Source of the DNA: Cupriavidus nantongensis
Lineage (GTDB): Bacteria; Pseudomonadota; Gammaproteobacteria; Burkholderiales; Burkholderiaceae
Assembly: GCF_001598055.1 (NCBI RefSeq)
Contig: NZ_CP014844.1
Span: 4,429,642-4,493,641 of the forward strand
Direction of reading: 5' to 3'
Length of the DNA: 64,000 bases
Position 1 is the stretch's first letter. Every line of letters starts with the position of its first letter. Made by a program: the position numbers and the translations under genes. Below the pieces are notes generated by a model. That model ran no database searches and was not told where the DNA came from. It saw nothing but the letters and a program-made list of their open reading frames with translations. Of the stretch, positions 1-9,399 are shown piece by piece.

Positions 1-79
1 TTAAGGGCGCACCACAAATATCACTCGATATGAGTCTTCCAGTACGTTTCAACTGGAAATCCGCATGGAGGTGAACGCA

Positions 80-1897
80 ATGCAAGAATATTACCCAAAC
101 ATCATTATTGGCGGGGGCCCTGCCGGGCTTAATATGGCCCTTGGACTCAGCAAGCGCAGCATCGAATATCTCTTGCTAGAAGCAAGCGAAAGTGTTGGCG
201 GACAATGGGACCGCCATCCTGTATGCGGCCAACTAATTTCGCTCAACAAAAAATACGTCCCCGGTGAAAATCACACCTATCGAATGCGCTATGACTGGCA
301 CTCACTCAGTACCATCAGCGCTGAAGATGTAGCCAAAGACCCCAAACTCCTGTTTACCGAATGGACATCAGAACATTGGCCACCTGCAAAGATTTACAAA
401 GAGTATCTGAAGTATGTGGCCGAACGGATGGGACTGACAAAGCATATTCGCACCGGCACGTATGTTCGCCGTGTGTCGCGAAACAATGGTCACTTCACCG
501 TCCAAATATCTGACTCTGTATGCACCTCAGCAGATCGAATATTTTTCGCCACGGGAAAATCGGAACCTATTCTGCCTGATATAAAAGGTATCGGCCCTGA
601 TACCTGTACCTTGTACGAAGACTTCGATGCTGACATGGCTGCTGAGCGCTACAGGAACAAGATTGTCGTCGTGCTGGGACGAGGTAACTCTGCTTTCGAA
701 ATCGCGCATCACCTTGTCGATATTACGGCTGAGACGCGCGTTGTCACACGTTCCTTACCGTTGTTCGCTCGGCAGACTCACAACGTACACGATTTACGTG
801 CTCAAGTTTCGGATATCTTTGACCTGATGCAACTCAAGTCGAACAACAATATTGTTAGTGACCGTATCGTAGAGGTTCATCGGATAGCCGGCGGAAAGAA
901 CGATGGGCGGCTGTTGATTCGCTACGAAACACCCTGTCCCCATTGGACGCCGCCGAGATGGTTGAAGCGATCGGGAATCATAGATGATCTGATTGTTTGT
1001 TGCGGATTTAACTACACCATGCCCCATATCTTCGATATGGAGACCGTCCGGCCAGCCACGGACGAGAAAGGGAAGTACTACCTCCTCACATCAAGTTGGG
1101 AGTCCGTGACGGAGCCTGGTCTGTATTTCATAGGTGCCTCGATGCGCGTCAACGACCCAGACGCCGCTTCTGGTTTTGTACATGGCTTTCGATGCAACAT
1201 TCAGGCACTGGGCAACATCATCGCGGAACGACATCATGATATGGCGCTTAAGCCGATATTTGAGTGCAAAGTACCGATGGAAGACCCTGCTAGTGCACTC
1301 ACCGCTCTTGCAGAATTCATCGTTCAGTATGTAAGTTCCAGCATGTCCTTGTTTGAACTCTTCAGCTATTTCGGAAGCGCTGTCACGTTTGAAGAAAGCG
1401 ATGAGGAAAGCGTTGTTCGTGCATGTGTGTGGCCAGCATTTCCGCGCGAGTACAACTACGAACGTTGGGGAAATGAACAGAATCGGATTGAAATAGTTTT
1501 CCAGTATGGTTTTTCCCAGTATGGAAATGGCGAACTCCCAACGCACTACTTCACGCTACCAGCGGATCATTTCGACACATCCAAGAGCGCGTATATTCAC
1601 CCTGTCCTCCATGTTTTCCGCGGAGGCGTGGAAGTCGATTCACTCCATATGCAGGAGAGCCTAATCGGTCGTTGGGATCTGGACGACTACGTTGATGCCG
1701 AGACCAACGTTGACCAGTACAGGAACGTCGCTTTCAATGCTTGCTCCTGTGCGCTGGGCCTTGAAGAGCGCCGGAGCACGCTGCCAGTGCACGATGAGCA
1801 TGTAGGTAAATGCTATCCGTTGATGAGCGAGGAAGAAGTTGCCGAGGCACTGCGGGTGCAGCCAACCCTGGCGTGGCTTATGAGAACACAACCCTAA
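80..1897 (+). CDS. FAD-dependent oxidoreductase, FOXRED2-like
   Basis: A 605-residue flavoprotein with two dinucleotide-binding folds. A GGGPAG loop at residues 11-16 should bind FAD, and a GRGNSA loop near 200-205 should bind NAD(P)H. The stretch after the first fold (GGQWDRHP, then ISLNKKY) resembles FOXRED2-type flavin oxidoreductases rather than thioredoxin reductases; no CxxC redox pair is evident. The last 200 residues match nothing I recognise. An in-frame ATG also exists at 65, but a strong GGAGGTG ribosome site covers 67-73 and fits the ATG at 80, so the shorter start is preferred. Codon use is AT-richer than the rest of the window, which suggests horizontal acquisition. The gene stands alone ahead of a LysE exporter. 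The substrate is unknown; the oxidoreductase class is secure. Confidence 0.8.
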   Translation: MQEYYPNIIIGGGPAGLNMALGLSKRSIEYLLLEASESVGGQWDRHPVCGQLISLNKKYVPGENHTYRMRYDWHSLSTISAEDVAKDPKLLFTEWTSEHWPPAKIYKEYLKYVAERMGLTKHIRTGTYVRRVSRNNGHFTVQISDSVCTSADRIFFATGKSEPILPDIKGIGPDTCTLYEDFDADMAAERYRNKIVVVLGRGNSAFEIAHHLVDITAETRVVTRSLPLFARQTHNVHDLRAQVSDIFDLMQLKSNNNIVSDRIVEVHRIAGGKNDGRLLIRYETPCPHWTPPRWLKRSGIIDDLIVCCGFNYTMPHIFDMETVRPATDEKGKYYLLTSSWESVTEPGLYFIGASMRVNDPDAASGFVHGFRCNIQALGNIIAERHHDMALKPIFECKVPMEDPASALTALAEFIVQYVSSSMSLFELFSYFGSAVTFEESDEESVVRACVWPAFPREYNYERWGNEQNRIEIVFQYGFSQYGNGELPTHYFTLPADHFDTSKSAYIHPVLHVFRGGVEVDSLHMQESLIGRWDLDDYVDAETNVDQYRNVAFNACSCALGLEERRSTLPVHDEHVGKCYPLMSEEEVAEALRVQPTLAWLMRTQP

Positions 1898-1984
1898 GAC
1901 TTCCTCTCCGGCCACAAGCGGTGGAAGAATGGCTGATGAACAGCGTGACGCTGACCTGAATCAGGTCGATAGAAGGGACTATCC

Positions 1985-2626
1985 ATGCCTGTAGAGCTAA
2001 CTGCGTTCAATGGCGTTCTGGGGCTCGTGCTGACCTCCGCTGTGCTGATCGCCGTTCCAGGCCCGAGCATCATGTTTCTTGTCGGGCAAACGATAGCAGT
2101 GGGACGGAGGAATGCGTTACGAGGTGTGATCGGCAATGCGATCGGGACCTATTGTGTTGCTGTGATCGTAGCGATGGGAATCGGCACGCTGCTGATGCGC
2201 TCCGACCATGTCTTGATTTTCATTCGACTGCTAGGTGCCGTCGTCTTGCTAGGCATCGGCTTTCAATATTTGCTCTTTTCCAGACCTATGCTGGCAGGAG
2301 GAAAAAGCACCCCCCGAAAGAGCCAGCAATCATTGGTTGCAGGAATCATCGTGGGCGCGACCAATCCAAAAGCATTGATTATGTTTGGCTCGATAGTCCC
2401 CAGCTTTATGGGCGACGGGGCGGACCGTCCGATCGTCTACTTGCTAGTTTTTTCACTGATACCGATTGGCCTGGGGCTGGTCATAGATGCGGCGTGGGTC
2501 GCCGCCGCTCATGTCGCGAGTTCGAGCACATTGTTCAGCGGGAAAAGGCTAAGGCTCTTCAACATCATTGGTGGCGGACTGATGATTTCGATGGCCACTC
2601 TGTTAGCAGCGGAGGCCCTGCATTGA
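1985..2626 (+). CDS. LysE/RhtB family amino-acid exporter
   Basis: A 213-residue inner-membrane protein of the usual LysE/RhtB length (about 200-215). Hydrophobic segments run through almost the whole chain, and the N-terminal VPGPSIMF motif at about residues 21-28 is the family hallmark (consensus PGP near the first helix). Members export amino acids or homoserine lactones by proton antiport. The start has an AGAAGGGA site about 8 bases upstream. It lies 87 bp downstream of the flavoprotein gene on the same strand and has the same relatively low GC, so the two may have arrived together. The exported compound cannot be predicted. It converges with the GDYXXLXY gene, 38 bp away. Confidence 0.88.
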   Translation: MPVELTAFNGVLGLVLTSAVLIAVPGPSIMFLVGQTIAVGRRNALRGVIGNAIGTYCVAVIVAMGIGTLLMRSDHVLIFIRLLGAVVLLGIGFQYLLFSRPMLAGGKSTPRKSQQSLVAGIIVGATNPKALIMFGSIVPSFMGDGADRPIVYLLVFSLIPIGLGLVIDAAWVAAAHVASSSTLFSGKRLRLFNIIGGGLMISMATLLAAEALH

Positions 2627-2664
2627 CGAGTGCATTCGAATTTGATGCGACAGGACAGGGGACC

Positions 2665-3162
2665 TTACAGCTTCTCCATCCCCTTCCCCCGCAACCCCAC
2701 CAGCAGCGCCTGCCCGTCCGCCCCCACGCGGAATTCCCCATACTCGGCCTGCGCGAAGCGCTTGCCCTGCCCCTCCTGGAAGAAATACGCATCGGTCGAC
2801 ACCTGCACCTGCATGCCCCCCCAGCGCGAGCGCGCGGTCTGGTAGCGCAGCAGCTGCTCGCCCGGCGCCAGCGGCTCGGCGCCGTGCACGCGCACGAAGC
2901 TGGCAACGCCCTGCGGGTCGCGCCGGATCACGGCGACGCCGTCGCGCGGAAGCTGCCGGTCTTGCGCCCGTGCGGCTCGGATCTGGTTGCCGATGTCGAA
3001 GTTCAGCGCCATATAGTCGCCCTGCATCAGCGAGCGCGGATCGACCGGCGCGAGCTTGAGGAAGACGGTATCGCCGCGCGCCAGCAGGCGCTCCTTGCCG
3101 GCGATGCCGACGGCGGCCAGCGCCAGCGTCAGCGCCCAGGCGATCAGGATCCAGCGTTTCAT
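2665..3162 (-). CDS. GDYXXLXY domain membrane-anchored protein
   Basis: A 165-residue protein with one N-terminal membrane segment (residues about 3-22) and an extracytoplasmic domain. It carries the signature MQGDYMALNF, a variant of the GDYxxLxY motif that names this uncharacterised family. Its start codon overlaps the stop of the upstream DUF4401 gene as ATGA (3159-3162), so translation is probably coupled. In other bacteria GDYXXLXY proteins commonly sit behind DUF2157 and DUF4401 membrane proteins, the arrangement seen here. The biochemical role is unknown. Confidence 0.85.
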   Translation of the reverse strand: MKRWILIAWALTLALAAVGIAGKERLLARGDTVFLKLAPVDPRSLMQGDYMALNFDIGNQIRAARAQDRQLPRDGVAVIRRDPQGVASFVRVHGAEPLAPGEQLLRYQTARSRWGGMQVQVSTDAYFFQEGQGKRFAQAEYGEFRVGADGQALLVGLRGKGMEKL

Positions 3163-4274
3163 GCGGCCTCCATCCGTGCGCGGCGCAGCAGCCAGTGGCG
3201 TCCGGCCAGCAGCAGCACGCCGGCCGCGGCGAGCGTGGCGGACTTGGCCAGCAAGGTCCAGTGCAGCGCCGCGTAGTACCAGATAAAGCCGATGGCGATG
3301 CTGGTAACGCCCAGCCCCAGCCACGGCATCGAGGCCCGGCGCAGCGCCAGCCCGAGCGCGAGCACGCCGGCCACCACCGCGGGCGCGGCCGCCATCAGCG
3401 CGCCAAACGCCACCAGTCCGGCGAGCACGAAGCCTTGCGTCGCTGCGCCGAGGGCCAGGCGGCGGCATTCGGCCAGCGCGAAGCCGGCCAGCATCAGCGT
3501 AGTCAGACCGCCCGCTGCCCAGTGTGCCAGCGGGATGCGCGCCGCTTCCGGGCCCTCCAGCCAGGCCAGCGGATGGCTCATGCCGGTGACCACCAGCGCC
3601 GCCGCCAGCGTGAACAGCAGCGTTGCGTCGGCCAGCGGTTCCAGCAGCGCATGGCGGCCGTGCGCGCACAGGCGCGCCTCGGCCAGCGTGAAGCCGGTCG
3701 CCAGCGCGGCGCCGAGCGGCACCAGCCAGCCGAGCGACCACGTCAGCAACAGCCAGTCCTCCGGCTTGCTCCCCGCCATGAGCAGATGCACCGCGCCGGC
3801 CAGCCCGATCCACGCGCCCAGCCCGCACAGCAGCCGGTGCAGCCGGTTGGGTACCAGCCACGCCAGCGCGGCCTCGAACAGCGCCAGCGCGGCCCAGAAG
3901 CCAGCGCTCTCGGCGACGCGCGTGAAGCCGAGTGCCTCGGTCAGGCCGAACACGGCCATGCCTTGCCCGCTCAGGCTGACCGCCAGCGCGAACTGCCCCG
4001 CGGCGATGCCGCCGCCGCGCCAGTACAGCAGCGCCGCCAGCGCGATCATCGCCAGCCCGGTGACGGCCATCGCCACGCCGTTCTCGCGCGCGGCAACGAA
4101 GACCGTGCCGACCAGGAAAAACTGGAAGAACAAGGCGCCGAGCCAGCCCGCCGCGCCCATCAGGCAGCGTACCGACCACGGCGTATGGGGATGCGCGGGC
4201 GGCTCGCCCTGTACCTCGCCGCGGGCGGCGAGTTGTTGCCAGAGCCGTTGCTCAGTCTGAAGTACGTTGCTCAT
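3159..4274 (-). CDS. DUF4401 multi-spanning membrane protein
   Basis: A 371-residue integral membrane protein with many hydrophobic helices and a short cytoplasmic N-terminus. It matches the DUF4401 family in position and character. An upstream in-frame start would add 13 residues, but the ATG at 4274 overlaps the stop of the preceding DUF2157 gene (ATGA at 4271-4274) and is the natural operon start. It ends in another ATGA overlap with the GDYXXLXY gene. The three proteins are therefore likely made together and may form one membrane complex. The function is unknown; some relatives are linked to envelope processes. Confidence 0.82.
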   Translation of the reverse strand: MSNVLQTEQRLWQQLAARGEVQGEPPAHPHTPWSVRCLMGAAGWLGALFFQFFLVGTVFVAARENGVAMAVTGLAMIALAALLYWRGGGIAAGQFALAVSLSGQGMAVFGLTEALGFTRVAESAGFWAALALFEAALAWLVPNRLHRLLCGLGAWIGLAGAVHLLMAGSKPEDWLLLTWSLGWLVPLGAALATGFTLAEARLCAHGRHALLEPLADATLLFTLAAALVVTGMSHPLAWLEGPEAARIPLAHWAAGGLTTLMLAGFALAECRRLALGAATQGFVLAGLVAFGALMAAAPAVVAGVLALGLALRRASMPWLGLGVTSIAIGFIWYYAALHWTLLAKSATLAAAGVLLLAGRHWLLRRARMEAA

Positions 4275-5317
4275 GCCTGCTCCAGCTGGCTGCGCCAGGC
4301 CCGCATCAGCCACGCGGCCGCGGCGGCGGCCAGGCCGATGGTCAGCAGGCCGAGCAACAGGAACGCGCCGAAATCATCCTTGCCCTCGAACAGCACCTTG
4401 GCGATCGCGGCCACGGCCAGCACGATGCCGGTCAGGCAGGCCAGGCTCAGCACCACGATGTCGAAAACGTGCCAGCGGAACCACCAGACCAGTGCGGCCA
4501 GCGCCAGCACCGCCAGCGCAAAGGCGGCGCCGTCGAAATCGCTGCGCAGCAGGCTGGCCAGCCCGAGCGAGCCGGCATGCAGGCACGCCAGCGCCGCCAG
4601 CATGCGGCCGCCGGTCAGCCCGCGGAAGCCGAGCGCCGGCGCCTGCGCGCACAGGAGCTGCCACAGCACCAGCTGCAGCGCCACCGCGCCCAGCAACGTC
4701 AGCGTGGCGGTGCGCACGTGGCGCGAATCGAACAGCAGCGAGAACACGCCATCGACGCCGAAGCGAAGACTGAAGTACCGCAGCAGCGCCAGGTTGCCGA
4801 CCACGATCACCAGCCACCAGTGCGGCGCCGCGCGCGCCGCCAGCGCCCATGGCAACGCCAGCAGCGCCCACAGCGCGAACAGCTGCCAGGGGTCGGCGCC
4901 GGTCTGGTAGGTCTGGCCGATCACCGCCAGCAGCACGCCCGCCACCACCTGCGCGCCGCCCAGCGCGGCGCGGCCGGCGGCATCGCCCGCCGGGCGCAGC
5001 CAGGCAAAGCTGGCCAGCAGCGTGATCGCGCCGGCGAGCAGGCCGAACTTGGAAAACTTGTGCAGGTCCTGCCAGTTGAAGGCAAAGAACACGATCACGC
5101 CGGCGCACAGCAGCGCGGTGCCCAGCGCCATCAGCGCGATGTCGAGCCAGCGGCGCCAGTCGCCGGCGACCGGTTCGGTGCGCGCCCACGGTACAGCGAC
5201 CGCCGCCGGCGCCAGGCGGCCCAGCGCGCGCCAGTGCGCCAGTGCCTGGCGGATGGCGCGCCGCTCGCCAACGGCTTCGTGGTCCGGGCCATTTGCTCCG
5301 ATGCGGGTTGCTTGCAT
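4271..5317 (-). CDS. DUF2157 multi-spanning membrane protein
   Basis: A 348-residue protein with a charged soluble N-terminal region of about 65 residues, including an AVGERRAIRQALAHW-type helix, followed by about ten hydrophobic segments. This is the DUF2157 layout. It is first in a three-gene operon with DUF4401 and GDYXXLXY, joined by ATGA overlaps. The ATG at 5317 is chosen because the N-terminal soluble helix begins just after it, while the long upstream extension in this frame is antisense to the nucleosidase gene. The gene is divergent from mtnN across about 150 bp, which should hold both promoters. No enzymatic motif is visible. Confidence 0.82.
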   Translation of the reverse strand: MQATRIGANGPDHEAVGERRAIRQALAHWRALGRLAPAAVAVPWARTEPVAGDWRRWLDIALMALGTALLCAGVIVFFAFNWQDLHKFSKFGLLAGAITLLASFAWLRPAGDAAGRAALGGAQVVAGVLLAVIGQTYQTGADPWQLFALWALLALPWALAARAAPHWWLVIVVGNLALLRYFSLRFGVDGVFSLLFDSRHVRTATLTLLGAVALQLVLWQLLCAQAPALGFRGLTGGRMLAALACLHAGSLGLASLLRSDFDGAAFALAVLALAALVWWFRWHVFDIVVLSLACLTGIVLAVAAIAKVLFEGKDDFGAFLLLGLLTIGLAAAAAAWLMRAWRSQLEQA

Positions 5318-5470
5318 GCTCGCCCTTGCGTGCTGGAATGACGGCGACTTTAGCAAAGTGATACGTGGGCCGCACCTGTTGCGTGGGAGGGGGCGTGCGC
5401 TCGCGCTCCCAGCTAGGCCGGACCTGCGCGGGCCGGTATGCTGTGGCCCTTGTCCTATCCGCTCACACCC

Positions 5471-6238
5471 ATGACCCTCGGAATCCTTGCCGCCATCCAC
5501 GATGAAGTCGACGGCCTCGTCGCCGCCATGCGCCATGACGACAGCCGCGCCACCGTACGCACCATCGGCATGCGCGACTATTACAGCGGCCATTTGTACG
5601 GGCAGCCGTGCGTGCTGGTGCTGGCGCGCATGGGCAAGGTGGCGGCGGCGGCCACCACGGTCACGCTGATCCGCGAACTGGGCGCCACGCACATCGTCTT
5701 TACCGGCCTGGCCGGCGGCATCGGCGCGGCCACGCAGGTGGGCGACATCGTCATCGCCGACCGCACCCTGCAGCATGACCTGGACGCGCGCCCGTTCTTC
5801 GGCCGCCATGAAGTGCCGCTGCTGGAGCGCGCTGAATTCCCCGCCGATGCGGCGCTGGCGGCCGAGCTGCATGCCGCCGCGGCGGACTTCCTGCGCGACG
5901 ATCTTGCCGTCGACGTGCCGCGCGCGGTGCGCGAGAAGTTCGGCGTCGCGGCGCCGACCCTGCACCGGGGCATGATCGCCAGCGGCGACCAGTTCATCGG
6001 TTCGCCCGCCGCGGTGGCGGAGTTGCGCGAGCGGTTGCCCGGCCTGCTCGCAGTAGAGATGGAAGGCGCCGCGGTGGCGCAGGTCTGCCATGAATATGGC
6101 GTGCCTTACGCGGTGATGCGGACCATTTCCGACCGCGCCGACGACACCGCGCATGTGGATTTCTCGGCATTCCTGACCGACGTGGCGAGCCACTATTCCA
6201 ATGGGGTACTGCGCCGCCTGCTGGCTGCGCGCGCCTGA
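5471..6238 (+). CDS. mtnN: 5'-methylthioadenosine/S-adenosylhomocysteine nucleosidase
   Basis: A 255-residue nucleoside phosphorylase-fold enzyme that hydrolyses the N-glycosidic bond of MTA and SAH, serving methionine salvage and the activated methyl cycle. Glu12 in the N-terminal AIHDEVDG matches the catalytic Glu12 of the E. coli enzyme. The purine/ribose site motif VEMEGAA near residue 196 and the catalytic Asp in ISDRADD near 219 are present. The ATG at 5471 gives the canonical N-terminus; an in-frame start 33 bases upstream adds a non-conserved leader. The length is slightly longer than E. coli Pfs (232). It is a single gene, divergent from the DUF2157 operon. Confidence 0.93.
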   Translation: MTLGILAAIHDEVDGLVAAMRHDDSRATVRTIGMRDYYSGHLYGQPCVLVLARMGKVAAAATTVTLIRELGATHIVFTGLAGGIGAATQVGDIVIADRTLQHDLDARPFFGRHEVPLLERAEFPADAALAAELHAAAADFLRDDLAVDVPRAVREKFGVAAPTLHRGMIASGDQFIGSPAAVAELRERLPGLLAVEMEGAAVAQVCHEYGVPYAVMRTISDRADDTAHVDFSAFLTDVASHYSNGVLRRLLAARA

Positions 6239-6310
6239 CGCCAGGCCCTGCGGCCGTCTGACCGGGATCAAGCCGCGTGCAGATTCCCGACCGGAAAGTC
6301 GGTTCAGTAT

Positions 6311-6556
6311 TTACCGTCCGCGCGGCCGTACCGTGCCCCAGAATCCGACCAGCAGCGCCGACCCTGCGATCACCGCAAGCCAGCTGCTGAGCTGCCCGTC
6401 GACGAACCAATGCAGCGCCCGGCCGCCATAGAAAGCCGCCGCCGCGCCCGCCGCGCCCAGCACCAGCGCGGCCGGCAGGGTCACCACGCGCCCCGCCGGA
6501 TGCAGCCGGCGTGCCGCCAGTCCGACCAGCAAACCCACGATCAAGGTGCCCAGCAT
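6311..6556 (-). CDS. GlsB/YeaQ/YmgE family small membrane protein
   Basis: An 81-residue hydrophobic protein with three predicted membrane helices and Gly/Ala-rich helices, beginning MLGTLIVGLLVGLAAR. This is the pattern of the transglycosylase-associated (GlsB/YeaQ) stress-response membrane proteins. The ATG at 6556 has an AGGAGA site about 7 bases upstream, so the longer in-frame extension is rejected. The family is often stress-induced, with unknown molecular role. It diverges from hemA, and the 166 bp between them hold the probable hemA promoter. Confidence 0.78.
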   Translation of the reverse strand: MLGTLIVGLLVGLAARRLHPAGRVVTLPAALVLGAAGAAAAFYGGRALHWFVDGQLSSWLAVIAGSALLVGFWGTVRPRGR

Positions 6557-6650
6557 CCGCTTCTCCTGTGTTGTCCGCATCACAACCGCAAGCGGCCGCG
6601 GCGTAACGATACTGCAATCCGGCGGCCCTGCCACCCGCCGCGGCGGGCGA

Positions 6651-6678
6651 CTGCAATGATCGGTCCCGGCGGTATAAT
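6651..6678 (+). promoter_or_regulatory. probable sigma-70 promoter of hemA
   Basis: A perfect TATAAT -10 box lies at 6673-6678, preceded by a weak CTGCAA -35 candidate at 6651-6656 with 16 bp spacing. It ends 44 bp before the hemA start. The -10 is clear; the -35 matches only about half the consensus. Confidence 0.55.
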
Positions 6679-6722
6679 GGCATCCGGTCCGGCCACGCTC
6701 CGGACCGCACCAGTCCCCAACA

Positions 6723-8027
6723 ATGCAACTGCTCGCGATCGGCATCAATCACACTACGGCACCCGTCTCGCTGCGCGAGCGGGTGGCGTTTCCGCTCGAG
6801 CAGATCAAGCCGGCTCTTGGGGCGCTGCGCTCCCACCTGTCGGGGCGCAGCGGCACCGAAGCCGCGATCCTGTCCACCTGCAACCGCACCGAGATCTACT
6901 GTGCCACCGACGTGCTCACGCCGGGCACCGATGGTTTCGAGCACACCCTGCGCTGGCTGTCGCAGCATCACAACGTGCCGGCCACCGAACTGGCGCCGCA
7001 CCTGTACGCGCTGCCGCAGTCCGAGGCCGTGCGCCATGCCTTCCGCGTGGCCAGCGGGCTCGATTCGATGGTGCTGGGCGAGACCCAGATCCTGGGCCAG
7101 CTCAAGGACGCGGTGCGCACCGCCGGCGAAGCCGGCTCGCTCGGCACGTACCTGAACCAGCTGTTCCAGCGCACCTTCGCGGTGGCCAAGGAAGTGCGCG
7201 GCCAGACCGAGATCGGCGCGCATTCGGTGTCGATGGCAGCGGCCGCGGTGCGGCTGGCGCAGCGGATCTTTGAAAGCGTCTCGACCCAGCGCGTGCTGTT
7301 TATCGGCGCGGGCGAGATGATCGAGCTGTGCGCCACCCACTTTGCCGCGCAGCAGCCGCGCCAGATCGTGGTCGCCAACCGCACCGTCGAGCGCGGCGAG
7401 AAGCTGGCCGAGCAGCTCAGCGGCCAGGGCCTGACCGCCAACGCGATCCGCCTGTCGGACCTGGGTGAGCGCCTGCATGAGTTCGACATCGTGGTGTCGT
7501 GCACCGCCAGCTCGCTGCCGATCATCGGCCTGGGCGCGGTCGAGCGCGCGGTCAAGCGGCGCAAGCACCGCCCCATCATGATGGTCGACCTGGCCGTGCC
7601 GCGCGACGTCGAGCCCGAAGTCTCGCGCCTGGACGACGTCTTCCTCTATACCGTCGACGACCTCGGCGCGGTCGTGCGCGAGGGCAACGCGCTGCGCCAG
7701 GCCGCGGTGGCGCAGGCCGAAGCCATTATCGAAAGCCGCGTGCAGAACTTCATGCACTGGCTGGAAACCCGCAGCGTGGTGCCGGTGATCCGCGAGCTGC
7801 AGAGCAGCGGCGAAGCCATCCGCCAGGCCGAGCTCGAGCGCGCGCGCCGCATGCTGGCGCGCGGCGACGATCCGCAGGCCGTGCTCGAGGCGCTCTCCGG
7901 CGCGCTCACGCGCAAGTTCCTGCACGGCCCCACGCACGCGCTCAACCACACCCAGGGCGAGGACCGCGAGGCGCTGCTGCGCCTGGTGCCGGGCCTGTTC
8001 CGCCACAGCAGCCATTCCGAGCGCTAG
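6723..8027 (+). CDS. hemA: glutamyl-tRNA reductase
   Basis: A 434-residue NADPH-dependent enzyme reducing glutamyl-tRNA(Glu) to glutamate-1-semialdehyde, the first committed step of C5-pathway tetrapyrrole synthesis. The catalytic Cys53 lies in STCNRTE (Cys50 in E. coli). The NADPH-binding fold shows IGAGEM near residues 195-200, and the C-terminal dimerisation helices follow. Length is normal (about 420-435). It is followed by prfA after 99 bp, the conserved hemA-prfA arrangement of beta- and gamma-proteobacteria, so the two are probably co-transcribed. Confidence 0.97.
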   Translation: MQLLAIGINHTTAPVSLRERVAFPLEQIKPALGALRSHLSGRSGTEAAILSTCNRTEIYCATDVLTPGTDGFEHTLRWLSQHHNVPATELAPHLYALPQSEAVRHAFRVASGLDSMVLGETQILGQLKDAVRTAGEAGSLGTYLNQLFQRTFAVAKEVRGQTEIGAHSVSMAAAAVRLAQRIFESVSTQRVLFIGAGEMIELCATHFAAQQPRQIVVANRTVERGEKLAEQLSGQGLTANAIRLSDLGERLHEFDIVVSCTASSLPIIGLGAVERAVKRRKHRPIMMVDLAVPRDVEPEVSRLDDVFLYTVDDLGAVVREGNALRQAAVAQAEAIIESRVQNFMHWLETRSVVPVIRELQSSGEAIRQAELERARRMLARGDDPQAVLEALSGALTRKFLHGPTHALNHTQGEDREALLRLVPGLFRHSSHSER

Positions 8028-8126
8028 CCGCGCTCGCCGCGCCGGCGCGCCGCGCCCGGCACGCCCTCGCCGCCGCCTCCGCCATCGCGCGCGCGGCCCG
8101 GCCCACCCGATTCCCTGTCCGCCCCG

Positions 8127-9209
8127 ATGAAAGCCAGCATGCTTGCCAAGCTCGACCAACTGGCCGAGCGACTCGACGAAGTCAACGCCCTGCTCGCGCG
8201 CGAAGACGCGACCGCCAATATCGACCAGTACCGCAAGCTCAGCCGCGAACATGCCGAACTGTCGCCGGTGGCCGAGCAGTACGGCCAGTACCGCCAGGCC
8301 CAGGATGACCTCGCCACCGCGCAGGCGCTGCTCGACGATCCGGAGATGAAGGACTTCGCCGCCGACGAGATCGCCGCCGCACGCGACCGGCTCGAAGCGC
8401 TGCAGGCCAGCCTGCAGCGCCTGCTGCTGCCCCGCGACCCCAACGACGACCGCAACCTGCTGCTGGAAATCCGCGCCGGCACCGGCGGCGAGGAAAGCGC
8501 GCTGTTCGCCGCCGATCTGCTGCGGATGTACACGCGTTATGCCGAACGGCAGCGCTGGCAGGTCGAGGTGATGAGCGAGTCCGAATCGGACCTGGGCGGC
8601 TACAAGGAAGTGATCATCCGGATCGCCGGCGATGCCGCGTTTTCGCGGCTGAAGTTCGAATCGGGCGGCCACCGCGTGCAGCGCGTGCCCGCCACCGAGG
8701 CGCAGGGCCGCATCCATACCTCGGCTTGCACGGTGGCGGTGATGCCCGAGGCCGACGAGGTCGGCGAGGTCGAGATCAACCCGGCCGACCTGCGCATCGA
8801 CACCTTCCGCGCCTCCGGCGCGGGCGGCCAGCACGTCAACAAGACCGATTCCGCGGTGCGCCTGACCCACCTGCCCACCGGCATCGTGGTCGAGTGCCAG
8901 GACGACCGCAGCCAGCACCGCAACAAGGACAAGGCGATGAAGGTGCTCGCGGCGCGCATCAAGGACATGCAGGCGCGCGCCGCGCAGGCGCGCGAAGCCA
9001 GCACCCGGCGCAACCTGATCGGCTCGGGCGACCGCAGCGACCGCATCCGCACGTACAACTTCCCGCAGGGCCGCGTGACCGACCACCGCATCAACCTGAC
9101 GCTGTACAAGATCGACATGATCATGGACGGCGACCTGGACGAACTGCTGTCGGCGCTGTCCGCCGAGCACCAGGCGGACCAGCTGGCGGCGTTGGGCGAA
9201 GACGCGTGA
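8127..9209 (+). CDS. prfA: peptide chain release factor 1
   Basis: A 360-residue class I release factor recognising UAA and UAG. The PAT tripeptide that reads the stop codon is at residues 188-190, and the universally conserved GGQ loop is at 233-235. These are the E. coli numbers exactly. Gln235 is the residue methylated by PrmC, whose gene lies about 680 bp downstream. Length matches the family. The ATG at 8127 starts the standard [13 protein letters not shown]-terminus. Confidence 0.98.
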   Translation: MKASMLAKLDQLAERLDEVNALLAREDATANIDQYRKLSREHAELSPVAEQYGQYRQAQDDLATAQALLDDPEMKDFAADEIAAARDRLEALQASLQRLLLPRDPNDDRNLLLEIRAGTGGEESALFAADLLRMYTRYAERQRWQVEVMSESESDLGGYKEVIIRIAGDAAFSRLKFESGGHRVQRVPATEAQGRIHTSACTVAVMPEADEVGEVEINPADLRIDTFRASGAGGQHVNKTDSAVRLTHLPTGIVVECQDDRSQHRNKDKAMKVLAARIKDMQARAAQAREASTRRNLIGSGDRSDRIRTYNFPQGRVTDHRINLTLYKIDMIMDGDLDELLSALSAEHQADQLAALGEDA

Positions 9210-9303
9210 GCGCTACTTTGTGACATCCCGTCGAGGCTTCGGCGATGAACAGCGCGTAAAGTCGCCGATGTCTTTGTATCTGTTGTAAATGCTTGAAACA
9301 GCA

Positions 9304-9332
9304 CTGGCAGGGGTAAGGCCGCTGTCTATAAT
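9304..9332 (+). promoter_or_regulatory. sigma-70 promoter of the Ala-rich lipoprotein gene
   Basis: CTGGCA at 9304-9309 (4 of 6 consensus) and TATAAT at 9327-9332 are separated by 17 bp. This leaves a leader of roughly 60 bases before the ATG at 9400. The lipoprotein gene is therefore probably transcribed on its own rather than from the hemA-prfA promoter. Confidence 0.65.
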
Positions 9333-9399
9333 CGATTTCGACCGGCAAACGGAGAATGGTGCCGGGTAGTCACTCCCGAGAACATACTAGGACGAAATC

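Noticed and set aside
65..79. Upstream ATG for the first flavoprotein gene
   Set aside because: It would overlap the GGAGGTG site that fits the ATG at 80.
5994..9170. A 1058-codon minus-strand open frame
   Set aside because: It is the antisense shadow of hemA, prfA and mtnN, caused by high third-position GC.
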